Below, piece by piece: positions 1 to 11,077 of a stretch of DNA of 64,000 nucleotides. Each line of letters starts with the position of its first letter. Positions within the stretch are counted from its first letter, which is position 1. Source of the stretch: Alisma plantago-aquatica (Eukaryota; Streptophyta; Magnoliopsida; Alismatales; Alismataceae); contig OY856409.1 of the NCBI GenBank assembly GCA_963693085.1, forward strand, positions 302,529,058 to 302,593,057. Direction: 5' to 3'. The notes below the pieces were generated by a model. That model saw only the letters and a list, made by a program, of their open reading frames with translations, made no database searches and was not told where the DNA came from. The translations under genes and the position numbers were made by a program.

Positions 1-64
1 ATTATTAAATGGCTCATGTATTGTACCATTTGAGTGGATCCCCTCTCGGGTCCCACTCTTTACA
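1..64 (+). repeat. 3' end of a 5' LTR (element 0), truncated by the window edge
   Basis: The first bases end in TACA at 61-64. They are followed, after three A residues, by a tRNA-Met type primer binding site, which is how the right edge of a 5' LTR looks. Only the last 64 bases of the LTR lie in the window. I could not find a second copy of this end further right, which fits the 3' LTR being cut by gypsy 1 at 4933. Confidence 0.6.
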
Positions 65-2000
65 AAATGGTATCAGAGCCTAACCACTTAGTAACTTGAC
101 TATTTCATGTTATCCTATATTTTACCTTAATTAGGTATTGGATTACTCTATATAGGTTGTTAATATGCTTGAGTCATGGAGTACCAACTAGGTATTCAAT
201 CCTATATAAGTTGATCTATACCCCTCACCACACCACTTTATTGGTGGAGGTAGAAATGTCATCACATAGGAAGTGACTCTTGTAGTGTTTGACTCCTATC
301 ACTTGTTATCTAGGAGGTTAGCTTGAGCCTTATGACGTATAGGTTGATTTGAACACTCACATATAGGCTTAACCCGAATTCTCATCTTAGACCCCTTTTC
401 CTTGTTTTTCTATCATGTCTCTCATACATACACGTTGTGGTATTGAGCATGCATGATAAAAAAATGCATAACTATGACATAAATTTTATGTTTGAGAAGA
501 TTCCTTTGATATTAGGTGATAATTTGGACTAGCACAACTTTGGGTAGGCTTATCTTCCTTCAACATGGAGTATCTTATCATTATTGTGCCTTGTGTCCAT
601 CTATCTAAGGGTTGGATACCATCCACATTGAGCTTCTTATGTCTCCTATAGGAGAAGTGGATGATGAAATCTATAATTTCAAATAGATACCCATAAATGT
701 TCACCTCTCTCATATCCAACAGTGTACTTAGTTTATCTAGTGATTTGGATAACTCACTTGACTATATAGGTTGCCTTATCTTGTGAAGGAACCATTTTTG
801 TAAACCATCAAGTGAAGAAGGAACCTTAATTTCTTCCTATACTGGATGGAAAATCATATGGATCCTTTAGGTCTTGAGATGAGGTAGTGTAAACTATGTC
901 TAGCAATGACATAGGGAATGGTGGATGTCCTGTCTTATTAGGGCTTGATGGTAGTTGACCATGCGTACTAGAAAACCCTTCTCCCTCTTACACGTACATA
1001 TAAGACATTTAGTCATATGATCCTTTAGGTGCTAGAGGAATTAGACCCTATAGATGAAGTGATGATAGAATCAATGTATACATGTTGTGTTGTGGAAGGT
1101 CACTTGGTCCTAAAATCAATTTGGGTGCAAATTGTAGATTTTAATCACAAATCTTCTATCGTTGAACTTATTTTCATTATTAAGTAATATGTATAAAAAG
1201 ACAAACTTTCAGATTTTATCATGGTTTTGGAACTAAGTCACCACAAAAAGAAAGCTTGAGTTGTAAAGAAACCCCTTCGTGAATAAACTTTTGACTAGCA
1301 TGACCTACACTTAGACCTTAGGCCTAGCTATGATGCATGGAGTGTTAATAAAACTTTTTAGATACATAATAAATGGTTGATACACCCATGTTTTCACTCT
1401 AGATGTTTGGCTAAGTTATATATTAATCCTTTTAGGGTTATGGGTTTTATATGCTTTATTCATTAGGAATCTAATATAACTTAGAGGACAATAGAAATCA
1501 TGATTATTTTGTTGAGGTTGCCATTCATATATCTTGTTGAGTTTGCCAATTTGGTGGATTGCAAATTGTGTGATCCAAAATAAGAATCTATTGATGGAAG
1601 ATTTAATCATACATTCTTACATTATAGAAAATAAGGAAAAGTTAGTGACCATGTACATGCAAATAAATAAAAATGAAGTGATGTTGACCATGTCAAAGGA
1701 ATGGTGAAATCTTCATTATAGTGTAAGTATCGACAATTAATATAATTATGTTATGATAATCTTTGATATAGTGAAACATTCATAGATTGACACCCATTTT
1801 GTGAAGACTAAATCATTACATGATGTATGGCATGAATAGTACCGCCTCAAGAATGGACTATAAAGATAATATGGGGTGGTATAGTAGGATCAACAATACT
1901 AATTGAATTAGAAATAGTTAGATTGGTTTAAAACTATGACTTAGTATAGCTGACAAGTGGTGGATGGATTTTGGGGACGAATCCTCATTAAGGGTTGGAG
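65..2000 (+). mobile_element. Internal region of a non-coding gypsy-like LTR element (element 0)
   Basis: About 1.9 kb lies between a PBS (68) and a polypurine-like tract (about 1990-2000). No frame shows gag or pol domains; the only open frames are under 80 codons and unrecognisable. Near 1970-2000 it carries the wording seen at the 3' end of plant Ty3/gypsy internal regions (GGGGACGAATCCT, then AAGGGTTGGAG). It is either a non-autonomous LARD/TRIM-type element or an internally deleted gypsy copy; the sequence alone does not separate the two. Confidence 0.55.
68..80 (+). promoter_or_regulatory. Primer binding site (initiator tRNA-Met) of element 0
   Basis: TGGTATCAGAGCC matches the 3' end of plant initiator tRNA-Met, the usual primer for minus-strand DNA synthesis in LTR retrotransposons. 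It sits 3 bases after the LTR end and sets the element's orientation as +. Confidence 0.8.
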
Positions 2001-4933
2001 TGTTGTGACATGCTCGAACATAGGTATATAGGATAAACCTCCCTTCTTCAAGCTCCTATTTTACTTTGTTAATAACTAGCACCTATTTACGTCTTGCAAA
2101 AACACAGTAGGAATAATTGTAGCCAAATAGTATCATGTACTCATGAATAGCCTTTAAACATGATACTTTAAAGATAAAATAACCGTGATACATGCAAAAT
2201 ATGATTGAAGGTGCAAATAGGTCTAATAATGGGTTTGCGTCAAAATTGACACTTTACAATACACATGAGATTATAAGATAATTGAGTAGTTCAGTGGAGT
2301 AGATACATTAAATATAGACTTAATACACAAGCAATGAATTATAATATGAAATGTTTTCAAAAGTTAAAATTTACATTAAATCTAAATTCCTTACATCTCA
2401 AATTTCCTACCTAGAAAATATGACACTACTTGAATAAGGTTTACCCACCCAATTGAATTAATAAAGTGATACATTGAATCACCTAGGTATAATGCATATA
2501 GTTAATGTGACACTTTAATCTCCTTAATGTTTCCATTTATTTTCCTGATGCCACGCTTTAATCCGATTTTAGCATTGGTCGCATCCGTGACTAACATCTC
2601 CTTTCAAGAGACACACTCTATGCCTTCTCCAATGGCTGGTCATGACATTCAAGCATGACCCCTTCTTATCAAACTCTCATCCTCTCCCTTCATTCCATGC
2701 TTATATAGTACAATCCCCCCTCCGATCATCTTCCTTGCTTATTCCTGACTGTCGGGGCTGCCTTGCCCTATGCTCAGCGACCATGACTACCTGACTTGCT
2801 ACCGTCTATAGCTGGAGATGAGATGCAAAATGTCGTTCTCCTATCTTCTACCTCCTTGAAACCTTTGTTGTTCCCTTTCTTCCTTCTTCCATGTGACAGG
2901 CACCATGGTAGCAAGGCCAACACCACCTTCTTAGTAGTTGTCGATGGCATGGGCAAGTTGTAACCAACAATGATCTCGGCAACAACACCTTCCACCATAT
3001 CTTCTTCTTCTATTCCTATCCCTCCTATTCTTCTCCTTCTTCTTCTTCTTCTTCTTCTTCTTCTTCACCTCCTCCTTCCCACAACCTAAACCCTAGACAC
3101 CAACATACGCATCTCCTTGCTTTGTTTGGGCATCTATGTTGGTGACTATCACAACTAAGACAGCCTCAATGACTCCTCATGACTAACATGTGTCTGTTGT
3201 CATTGGTTCCATTTCTCACTGTAATCACCTATTTTTGTACTCATCTAAACTCACACACAACATGGTCATCTTCTTCCACCTTGCATTTTCCACCAAGCCA
3301 CGGGGCATCTCCGTCACCATCAGTGACCAACAGTAGGTTGCATATGCACACCTTTTTGTTAAGAATCTGCCACTATTTTCAACTTTCAAGCATCCTTCCA
3401 CTCAGTCTAATCTCCTCCATGACCTAGGAGTCAAATAGAAATGAAGTTCCCTCCTCTTCAAACCACAGAACTGTGATAACACCGCCACCATCCCCGTCTA
3501 CCATCATTAGGGTCTTGTAGAACCCAAGGAAGAAGACACATACACCTCTGCCTTGTTAGTCCTTCAGTTAACCTACAACAATGGCAATTGACATGAGAGG
3601 TTATAAATTCATGTAAAAGTATCTCACCGTTGAGGATACCCTTGACCAAGTCGATGAAGAACACATGATAGCCTAGTTCAGGCCTACTTGGCCTACCATG
3701 TAAACACTGATCATCAATGATTAGAGTGATTGTAATGATCTATGAGTTAGAACTTCTCCACTGTTCTCTCTACTATAAGCTAAATAATTAGTAGGCCCAT
3801 CAATGACGTGTTTGACTCATTTATAATTATCATTAGGATTAGTAATGAAATCATCTAGTTTGATTTACCCATCCATCCTAATGGCTTGTATACATATTCA
3901 AGCAATGATTACAGTTGCATCGATAATATGTATAAACACAATCACCAATGAAAATAGTCATCCATTTTAGTTATGATATGTAATTATGTTTGCATATTTA
4001 CTAGTCAACAAAGTACATATATGGTATTAATTTTTTTAGGAAATGATTTGTGGGTATATGTTAAATAAGAAGATAAATGACAACAAAAATGCTAATTTTG
4101 TATGTAGATTACTTGCATCACATTTGTTAATACGCCACAACCTTGGTATATTATCAAAACAACTATCATTTATTTAGTATTAATACTTAGAAGGTTGGTT
4201 ATCCTAATATCTAAAAATAAATTAAAGATAACATGTTAGCCAACAAGTTACCAATTTATCAATGTCTGTGATATGTAAACATGGTTCAAATGACAAGCTA
4301 ACCTAGTTGATCCCCTATATGAGTATTATTCACAAGTGAAATGAATACCTATACTATATATACACATATATATTCATAGAATCATATCAATGTATCAACA
4401 CCATTGGGAAATGAATAAGATTCCTTATGACTATCATCCATAGGATGACCAAAACATGTTACATATGTGGAAATAAAGATAGAATAATCTTATCAACTTC
4501 ACATTAATTTCCATTATGTCACTACTATACATAGAAGTGGGTAAAATGATAAATGATTAAGTGGATAGTTATATCCTTACTACTCATGTTTCATCTAATA
4601 CATTATTTCATCGAAATTTTTCCTTACTAGTCCTTATATCCATATCATCACTTCCTACTTTGTTGGATTATATGTTTAAACCCTAACTCGACACTATATA
4701 TCCAAATAATAGGTTTAGATATACTTCCAATTCTGAATTGGTCGTTGTGGACTAATGTAATGAGAAGGACAAATGATGAATATCATTTTTAGAGTTAGTG
4801 TTAGTCATGAAGATCAGGTAGGTACATTCTCTATTTTATTTTGGGCATTAATTGACTGAAACCTATATTCTTTTAATGAGGCGTCTCTTGAACTTGTATT
4901 CCTAATGAGAAATCTAATTTGTTGGACGTTTAT
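2001..4933 (+). repeat. 3' LTR of element 0, interrupted by gypsy 1; no gene
   Basis: The LTR is inferred to begin TGTTGTGACATGC right after the polypurine tract and runs without recognisable coding to 4933, where the end of the gypsy 1 LTR starts. It holds small unrecognised open frames (for example 2774-2998 on - and 3179-3427 on +) in a C/T-rich stretch at 2550-3500, which I do not regard as genes. The right end of this LTR is not seen again in the window. Confidence 0.4.
3036..3066 (+). repeat. (CTT)n microsatellite
   Basis: An uninterrupted CTT run of about ten units lies in a C/T-rich stretch of the element 0 LTR. Confidence 0.9.
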
Positions 4934-5261
4934 TGTGACAACCGATTGCCACACAAACAAGATTACTCCAAAACACATGACCAACAACTAAACTACCACA
5001 TGCTACAAAAGCAGGTAAATTAAAACTGATATCATATAAATATATGTGTGGAAACATATTACAATAAGATTCAACAACCTATATCACATCACATACTATA
5101 GCAAGTAAATTTACATCTACACAATGGCTAACGGCCACAACATGTGTACAAAAGATATTGTGTTTCACATATACATGTCACATATATACCAACTATGCCA
5201 AAAGGTGTGTCAATATACATCATCTACAAAACACATACCTTCCTGGACCTGAGAGTATAGG

Positions 5262-5276
5262 GATGCCACTAGGACT
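5262..5276. repeat. Target site duplication of the LINE, left copy
   Basis: GATGCCACTAGGACT lies directly before the LINE's A-rich 3' tail (read on minus). It is identical to 11063-11077. LTR B at about 19793-19810 has the same site once, with no insertion. Confidence 0.95.
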
Positions 5277-5304
5277 ATTTTTCTTTTGGGTACCCTAGAG
5301 CTTA

Positions 5305-6972
5305 TCATTTATTCATCCTGTGCTCTAGTACAGGCCAAAAAGCATAGAGATTTACATCAAGTTCATACTCTAGCCAAGTCAGCTTAGTACAGAAAGAGGA
5401 ATAGGAAATACGACTAGCTAAAGTTGTTTTTGCAATTTTGTCAGCTACCTTATTGAGGTCCCTAGGGACATACATGACCATTAAAAGGTCAAGGCAAGCT
5501 TTATTGACAAGGAATTTCCTCCAAAGATTTTGGAGATTCGGTGAGTTACAATATGTCTGACTTGCTAGCTTCACCGAAGTGCTAGAGTCAGTAAGAATGA
5601 TGGTCGTCTTGATATTGCTTTGGGCACATATATCGGTTGCAGTGACCACAGCCATGAACTCATCTTGTAGAGGTGAGGTGGCATGCACAGGAACACCTTC
5701 AAGTCTATAGAATTTACCATTGTTGTTGACAGCATGGATGCCTATACCGGCCTCCCCAGTTTGAGCTTGATATGTTGCATCAGTGAAGATAGTAAGATCA
5801 ACTCCAGGGGGGTTACTGAAACCTTCTTTTGTAGCCGGCTGGACTACCTTGCTCACCTCCATGGTGTGAGTGATGGTCCTTGTGCGTTCTTGGATGAATC
5901 TGCTTTGGACTTGTGCATTTGGGATTTTCCGTTCATGTATGAAGGAGTTCCTGGACTTCCAGAGATGCCAAAAAGCCACAAGGTGGAGGAGCGCAGCACT
6001 GTGATCTACCTGGGGTGGAGAAACAATCCATCTGATCCATTCTGTTTCAGACAGATGGAACGATGCAGCTGGAGCTTGGAGGGCCTTCCAGGTCTCGTTG
6101 CTGTGAGGGCAATCACGTAGACAGTGAATAATGGTGTCTTCATTGTTGTTACAGACTAGGCAGACAGTGTCCACCTCCTGGTGTCTTCTCTTCTTCTCTG
6201 TGTTGGTGAGCAGAGCCTTGTGTTGAAGAAGCCAGACAAAGGTTTTGAGTTTCTCTGGTGCCTTCATCTTCCAGATGGTCATCCAGGTTCCATCGTTGAT
6301 GCTCCCGGGGTGAGCTTCCTCTTTAATCCAGCTATAAGAAGCCTTTGCTATGAGATTTCCATGGGAATAGTGCGACCAGACCCAACAATCTGGTTTAGCG
6401 TGGATTGAGGGAGGGGGAATGTAGTGGATAGTAAGTTGGGCCTCTGAGGGCATAAAAGCATTGATAAATGAGGTGTCCCATTCACTTCCGTCCATACGCA
6501 TAGACTTGACCTCCATATCTTTGAGCTCATGTGGGATGGGCCAATTGGGGGCGATGTCAATCACTGACTTTCCATTAATCCATTTGTCGGACCAAACATT
6601 CGTGCCTTCACCATCATTGATCGATTTGTAGCAGACAGAAGACACATCAGGTAAATTGCGCTTTATGAAGCTCCAGGCGGATGAGCATGGCTTGTTAAGT
6701 GTTTGTGTGCCTCGCATGTATTTCTCCCTCATAATTCGGACCCAGGGGGCCTGATGGTTATTCAAGAAGCTCCACACATTCTTAAGCATGAGAGCCCTAT
6801 TTGGATCATGAGCATTCTTTATGCCTAGACCGCCATTGTTCTTGGGTTCAGTAACCTTCTTCCAGGAAACCAGGGAAAGTTTCTTTGGTTCCCGCCCACC
6901 TGACCAGATGAAGTTTTTGATATGTTTGTTGATATCGTCGCACAAGGATGGAGAAAGTCTGACGGACTGCAT
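5305..6972 (-). pseudogene. LINE ORF2 part 5: zinc-binding region and RNase H (longest open frame, 555 codons)
   Basis: It covers the region after the thumb. A zf-RVT-type cysteine/histidine stretch lies around residues 200-300 (VCLVCNNNEDTIIHCLRDC). A C-terminal RNase H domain of the plant LINE type lies around residues 395-530, with Asp in FTDATY, Glu in LQDEFMAV, Asp in ILTDSST and Asp in ADKIAK, so all four acidic positions are present. It begins at a Met inside the domain chain and is not an independent gene. RNase H removes the RNA template after first-strand synthesis. This is the best preserved part of the element. Confidence 0.88.
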
Positions 6973-7047
6973 TGTGTAAGACAGAATGGCTTGGAGGGTA
7001 GCCTTGGCCAGAGTGATACGACCTGCCAGGGAAAGGTGGTGAGCTTC

Positions 7048-7323
7048 CTAGCTTGACATATGTTCTCTGATGGTGGTGGAAATGTAATGGTGTGTAGACT
7101 TATTAACCTGATGATGAAGAATGGGCACCCCCAGGTATCTGCCCAGGTCCTTTGTGCTTTGGATTCTGATGGCATGACAGAAATTGCGCACCTCACTACA
7201 TGTGGTATTGACAGAGAAAAAGCATTTGGATTTCTCTTTAGAGAGAATCTGTCCATAAACTAAGCTGAAAGTGTTGAGGACCTCGAGAATGTTTCGAGCC
7301 TGACCTTGGCTTGCTTCAGCCAT
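7048..7323 (-). pseudogene. LINE ORF2 part 4: RT thumb, directly after a deleted FADD box
   Basis: The frame starts MAEASQGQAR and includes the SKCFFS and LGRYLGVPI boxes that follow motif C in plant L1 RTs. Upstream the text reads TPLSHVLF and then joins straight to LMAEA, so the (Y/F)ADD motif with the two catalytic aspartates has been deleted (about 13 bases, with a frameshift). It ends at a TAG in place of a Trp codon. Confidence 0.8.
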
Positions 7324-7584
7324 TAGAAGAGGACGTGAGAAAGGGGGGTGCCTTGCCTTGTAAGCCTAATCGGCTTCCATTTGTTTTGAGACACTGCATC
7401 GTTAATAGCCTATGAGAGCCTCTCCATACAAAGGATGAAAACATAAGGACTAAGGGGGTCCCCTTGACGAACACCCCTTGTTGTTTTGTAAGCAGGTAAG
7501 GGGGTGCCTTCCCAGAGGATCAAAGTATTGTCTGAGGTGATGATGTCCATTATAAGGGACACGGTGATATGAGGAAGGCCCGTT

Positions 7585-8352
7585 CTATTGAGGGTATCTT
7601 TGATAAAATTCTAGTTCAAGCTTAATCGCCACCCATTTCTTGCCCGAGTGTTTCTGTTTCATTGAGTGAATAACTTCCTGCACAAGTAAAATTTTGTCGC
7701 TTATGTTTCTGCCAGGAATGAAGCTAGATTGGTTTACAGCAATCCAATCTGGGAGGTGTGGTTTTATGCGTTCTACAAGAACTTTGGACAGGAGCTTGAA
7801 GCATGACTTGTTGAGGGAGATCGGACTAAGGTTCGAGCAGCTTTGTGGTTGTTTTGTTTTAGGAATCAGAATCATATGGGAATCTGCAAGGCTGGCATCC
7901 ACACGACCATAGTTGAAAGCTTTTTGCGCCATGATCACAACTGAATGACCTACTATGGTCCATTGATTTTGTAAGAAATTTGTGTATACTCCATCGGGGC
8001 CTGGAGCTTTAGATGGTCCCATGAGGAAGAAAATTCTCCGAATTTCATCATGGTCTGGCATTCTCACAATGATGTTGCAGGCCTGGGGGGTCAGAAGCTT
8101 GAAAGTGTCGGGATAGTTTGAGATAGCCAGGGGATCTGTGACAGTCGTCACTGGTTGGGCCATGAGATTCTGGAAGTGGCTCAGGACCAGGGCTTGCAAT
8201 GCATCAGGGCTCTCCACCCATTCACCATCGTCCTTGTGTAGATGGTTGAGTTTAACAAAATGACGGCGGGCCTTGACATAGGAATGATAGAAGTTGGTGT
8301 TGCCATCACCACACTTAAGCCATTGGATATGCACCTTTTGTTGCCAGTCCAA
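7585..8352 (-). pseudogene. LINE ORF2 part 3: reverse transcriptase N-terminal half, motif A lost
   Basis: Plant L1 RT features are clear: WLKCGDGNTNFYH before the domain, then GPSKAPGPDGVYTNFLQ and INQ-type box VNQSSFIPGRNI. The frame reaches VAIKLELE, where motif A (LDL..AYD) should follow. Instead about 25 bases are missing and the frame shifts. The later RT sequence (TTRGVRQGDPLSPYVF) continues in another frame at 7440-7480. The catalytic Asp of motif A is therefore gone or changed to Glu. Confidence 0.85.
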
Positions 8353-8379
8353 CTCTTCTTCAAGGAGAATTTTAGAATG

Positions 8380-8865
8380 TTACTCTTGCATATTGATAGA
8401 CATGAGATCGTTAGTAATACTAGGATTGAGGCTATCAGTTACCTGGCAAATGTCTATTTTGGAGACGATAGATTTCTTCAGATTCAGCTTTTCCTCACGC
8501 TTCTTCTTTTCCCATTTAAGGACGACAGACTTGAAGGGAGGGAGGGCCTCTAGAAAGCTTTTAGAGTTGTCCCACGAGGGCATGATTGTCTGATTGAAGT
8601 CTTCTGCGAGTTTCCAACTTGCCTTGGTTTTGAAGATCGCCTGTTTAGCTGTAGATTGTATGGAGCTTGACAAAAGAATCGGATTGTGGTCTGAGTGTAG
8701 CCTGGGGAGAACACTGCAGTTGAACCCACCCTCAACCTGGAGCCAAGAGTCATTTGCAATGACTTTGTCAAGTTTCTCGAGCAAACGTTGCCTCTTGAAG
8801 GTGAAGAATTGGTCATCCATGCGAACCTCAGCCAAGCCACTACTCCATAGTAAGGCATTGAACAA
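8380..8865 (-). pseudogene. LINE ORF2 part 2: end of endonuclease and linker to RT
   Basis: This segment is in frame with the endonuclease segment upstream. It carries the RLHSDHNPI box that holds the catalytic His of the endonuclease family, followed by a lysine/glutamate-rich linker (KWEKKKREEKLNLKK). It ends at a TAA, after which the same frame continues into the RT domain. Confidence 0.75.
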
Positions 8866-8898
8866 GCGGTTGTTCGTGCGATCAAAGTGCTTACCGCC

Positions 8899-9333
8899 TC
8901 ATTTTTCTGAAACATCAAGCATAGTATTGAAATCACCCAGCACCGCCCAAGCTGTGGACATGTGCTGTGATATTTCAGTGAGCCTTGTCCATAGGTACTT
9001 CCTCTTCGATGGATTGGGGCTTCCATAGACGAAGGTGACAAACCATGAATGGTTTACTTTACAATGTATGAATTGTCGATGTTTGCTTATAACTTCCATA
9101 TGGCATTTAGCTTCATCCCACAGGACCCATATTCTGCCTGAGAATCCAAGGGCCCCCAAGCAGTGTGAAGAGGTAAAGCCTAGTTTCTGAATAATATTGC
9201 TCGTAGAGGTGCCACTGCACCTGGTTTCAATAAGGGCTAGGATGTGAAGCTTATACTTCACCTTATATTCAAGAACGAGTCTGATTTTATCTTTGGAGCA
9301 CGCTCCTTGGATATTCCAGCAGATGATATTCAT
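8899..9333 (-). pseudogene. LINE ORF2 part 1: AP-like endonuclease, N-terminal half
   Basis: The apurinic-like endonuclease cuts the target strand. Its family residues are visible: Asn in CWNIQG (residues 5-10), Glu in LIETR (about 36), and Asp/Asn in LGDFNTML (about 132-139). The open part stops at a TGA after DVSEK. The next open segment continues the same domain in the same frame with the family's SDHNP box, so the domain is nearly whole apart from the stop. Confidence 0.85.
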
Positions 9334-9492
9334 AAAGGATAGAGGGTGATGGAGTTATTGAATTACAGCAAGGAGGCCCTTTCCATGGCCGTCCCCGTCA
9401 GTAGCACTGCTTCTGGCGTCACCAGCTTCACCTTGAGGACTCAAGGTCATGTTATCCATGTCCTGGACCTCCTCTGTAAAGGTAAGTTGTTT

Positions 9493-11025
9493 CTAAGGAC
9501 TCGAATGTCCTGACTGGCTGATAGATTGTGTTATTCTGCCTTTCTTCCTCTCTCGTCTAGGGCTCACCACCACATTCTGGTAGATGACCCTCCTATTCCT
9601 GAGCATAACGTCGGTGCTGCTTTGGCCGGTGTTACCCCAAGAAAACTTGTCTGGAGGGGGGAGTGGGTTCGCTTGTTCCAGCGTGCTTCCAAAGCGGAAG
9701 GCTTCTCCAGTGTTAGGTTCAAGATTCCTGCCCTCAGACATCTGATCATCAACCAGGATGACCGCGGTGTCCGCTGCACTGGCTCCTTGCGCCTTGTCAC
9801 TAACATTGGGTTGGTGTCTTTGTTTTGGTGGCAGTTTCGCTTTCCCTTTCTTCTTGTTCTTTCTTCTAACAATAGTTTCCCAGTCGGAAGTATCCCCGCC
9901 ATCAGCCGGGGTGATCTAATCTACGCAGGCAGGATCATTATGGGTTACTTTGTCTCCTTGATTCTCAATTCTCAGTGCCTCCTTGTTGGGTGTCTGTTCT
10001 TGTCTTGGGCCATTATGTTTTTGTGGTTGGCGTCGTGAGGGCTTCTGGGCGTGTATCGCCTCCGTGTACGTGCATGGGGCCAGCTGTGTCGACGTTGAAG
10101 CTTCACTAGGGACGAAGGGAAATGCATGATTGCATTCCTTGTCCGAGTGACCGATTCTTCCGCACTTCATACATACAGATGGTAGATTCTCGTACTCTAG
10201 ACGGTATTGTTCCCCGTTGAGTAAGATCGCCGGCAGGAGGGGCTTCGTGGTATCAACTTCAACGACAATATGAGAAAACTTGCCACGATCACCCGTTGTT
10301 GTTGTTTCGTCGATCTTAATCGTTCTTCCGACTAGGTTACCAATGATAGCAAGGAGGTGATTTTGATAGAGGAAGACGGGAAGGTATTTCACCCTCAACC
10401 ACACAACCAATCTGTGTGGGATCAGGTTTGACGGCTGGAAGTCTGCAGACCATGACTGCACTGAGAGGTAGTTGCCGAAGACGGTCCAGGGACCTTCGGT
10501 CATAGCCTTGATGAAATCCGCTTTGTTAGCTAGTTGAATAATATAGTAACCCATCTCAAGGTCGATCGCCCGGAAGGAATCCGATGGCGACCATAATAGT
10601 GAGAGACGGTTAACCAGGGTTTGGAAACCAATGTTCCCTCCGATCAGTTTGACGATGACTGTAAACCACCATGGTTCAAGCAGTGGCGGGAGCGACGCCG
10701 GGTTGATTGTTAGGGCAGGGAGGGCATCTGAGCAATCCACCTTGATATCGTTTGTGGTGAGCGTATTCGGAGATACGGTCTTGAGCAGATTCGACGCTTT
10801 GCGCCCTACCATTGCTTCCTTGTAGGATCGGTCACTTTGCTGAGCATTACCATTGTTGCCTTGGTCTTTCTCTACTAGACTTCCACTTACGGCAGTGCTA
10901 GCGAGGTCGTGCGGTGTCGTTCTCGTGCGCAATGGGATGGGGTCGCGCCCATCGCCTCCTCTTCCTCCACTTCTTCCCCCTCGGCCGCGGCCGCCGCCGT
11001 CGCCAAACCCTAGACGGCCCTCCAT
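9493..11025 (-). pseudogene. LINE ORF1 nucleic-acid-binding protein, broken by one in-frame stop
   Basis: ORF1 proteins coat LINE RNA and help carry it back into the nucleus. The frame starts at ATG 11025 with MEGRLGFGDGGG, a glycine/arginine-rich head (about residues 1-25). A DUF4283-type region follows at about residues 100-230. A CCHC zinc knuckle CMKCGRIGHSDKEC (CX2CX4HX4C) lies near residue 285. The uninterrupted part is 369 codons and ends at a TAG at 9916-9918. The same frame stays open beyond it to 9493, with a lysine/arginine-rich stretch (RRKNKKKGK) and a basic C-terminus, so the original protein was about 510 residues. The TAG may be a mutated CAG. Readthrough cannot be excluded but is not needed. 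Confidence 0.85.
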
Positions 11026-11062
11026 CGGTTACTAAATGATGGTTTAGTATTTATAAATACAT

Positions 11063-11077
11063 GATGCCACTAGGACT
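11063..11077. repeat. Target site duplication of the LINE, right copy
   Basis: GATGCCACTAGGACT directly abuts the 5' end of the LINE. Its 15-bp length suits target-primed reverse transcription. Confidence 0.95.

Larger units (their letters stand above)
5305..9333 (-). pseudogene. LINE ORF2 polyprotein (endonuclease, reverse transcriptase, RNase H), inactivated
   Basis: ORF2 nicks the target DNA and copies the LINE RNA into it. Most of the frame runs in one register from ATG 9333 to 5305: endonuclease, linker, RT, thumb, zinc-binding region and RNase H. It is broken by in-frame stops at 8899-8901 (TGA), 8380-8382 (TAA) and 7048-7050 (TAG where a Trp is expected). Two small deletions also break it, near 7605 (RT motif A) and near 7325 (RT motif C, the FADD box). 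The TGA and TAG fit C-to-T or G-to-A change. It begins 159 bases after the ORF1 stop, as usual for a bicistronic LINE RNA. Confidence 0.9.
5277..11062 (-). mobile_element. L1-type LINE (non-LTR retrotransposon), nearly full length, inserted in gypsy LTR A
   Basis: The element is 5786 bp between perfect 15-bp TSDs and lies on the minus strand. From its 5' end (11062) it has a 37-bp leader, ORF1 (DUF4283 plus CCHC knuckle), then ORF2 with AP endonuclease, reverse transcriptase, zinc-binding and RNase H domains. It ends in a short A-rich tail (AAAAGAAAAAT on minus). The domain order and C-terminal RNase H are typical of plant L1 elements. In-frame stops and small deletions in ORF1 and ORF2 make it inactive. 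It is more G+C rich than the LTR around it. The short leader suggests that part of the 5' UTR may be missing. Confidence 0.93.

Noticed and set aside
3179..3427. Small frames in the C/T-rich stretch as host genes
   Set aside because: They have no domain, and C/T-rich composition favours long open frames by chance.
5683..6120. Open frame on + inside the LINE
   Set aside because: It is the antisense shadow of the RNase H region and has no recognisable domain. The same holds for + frames at 7694, 8294, 8594 and 9526.
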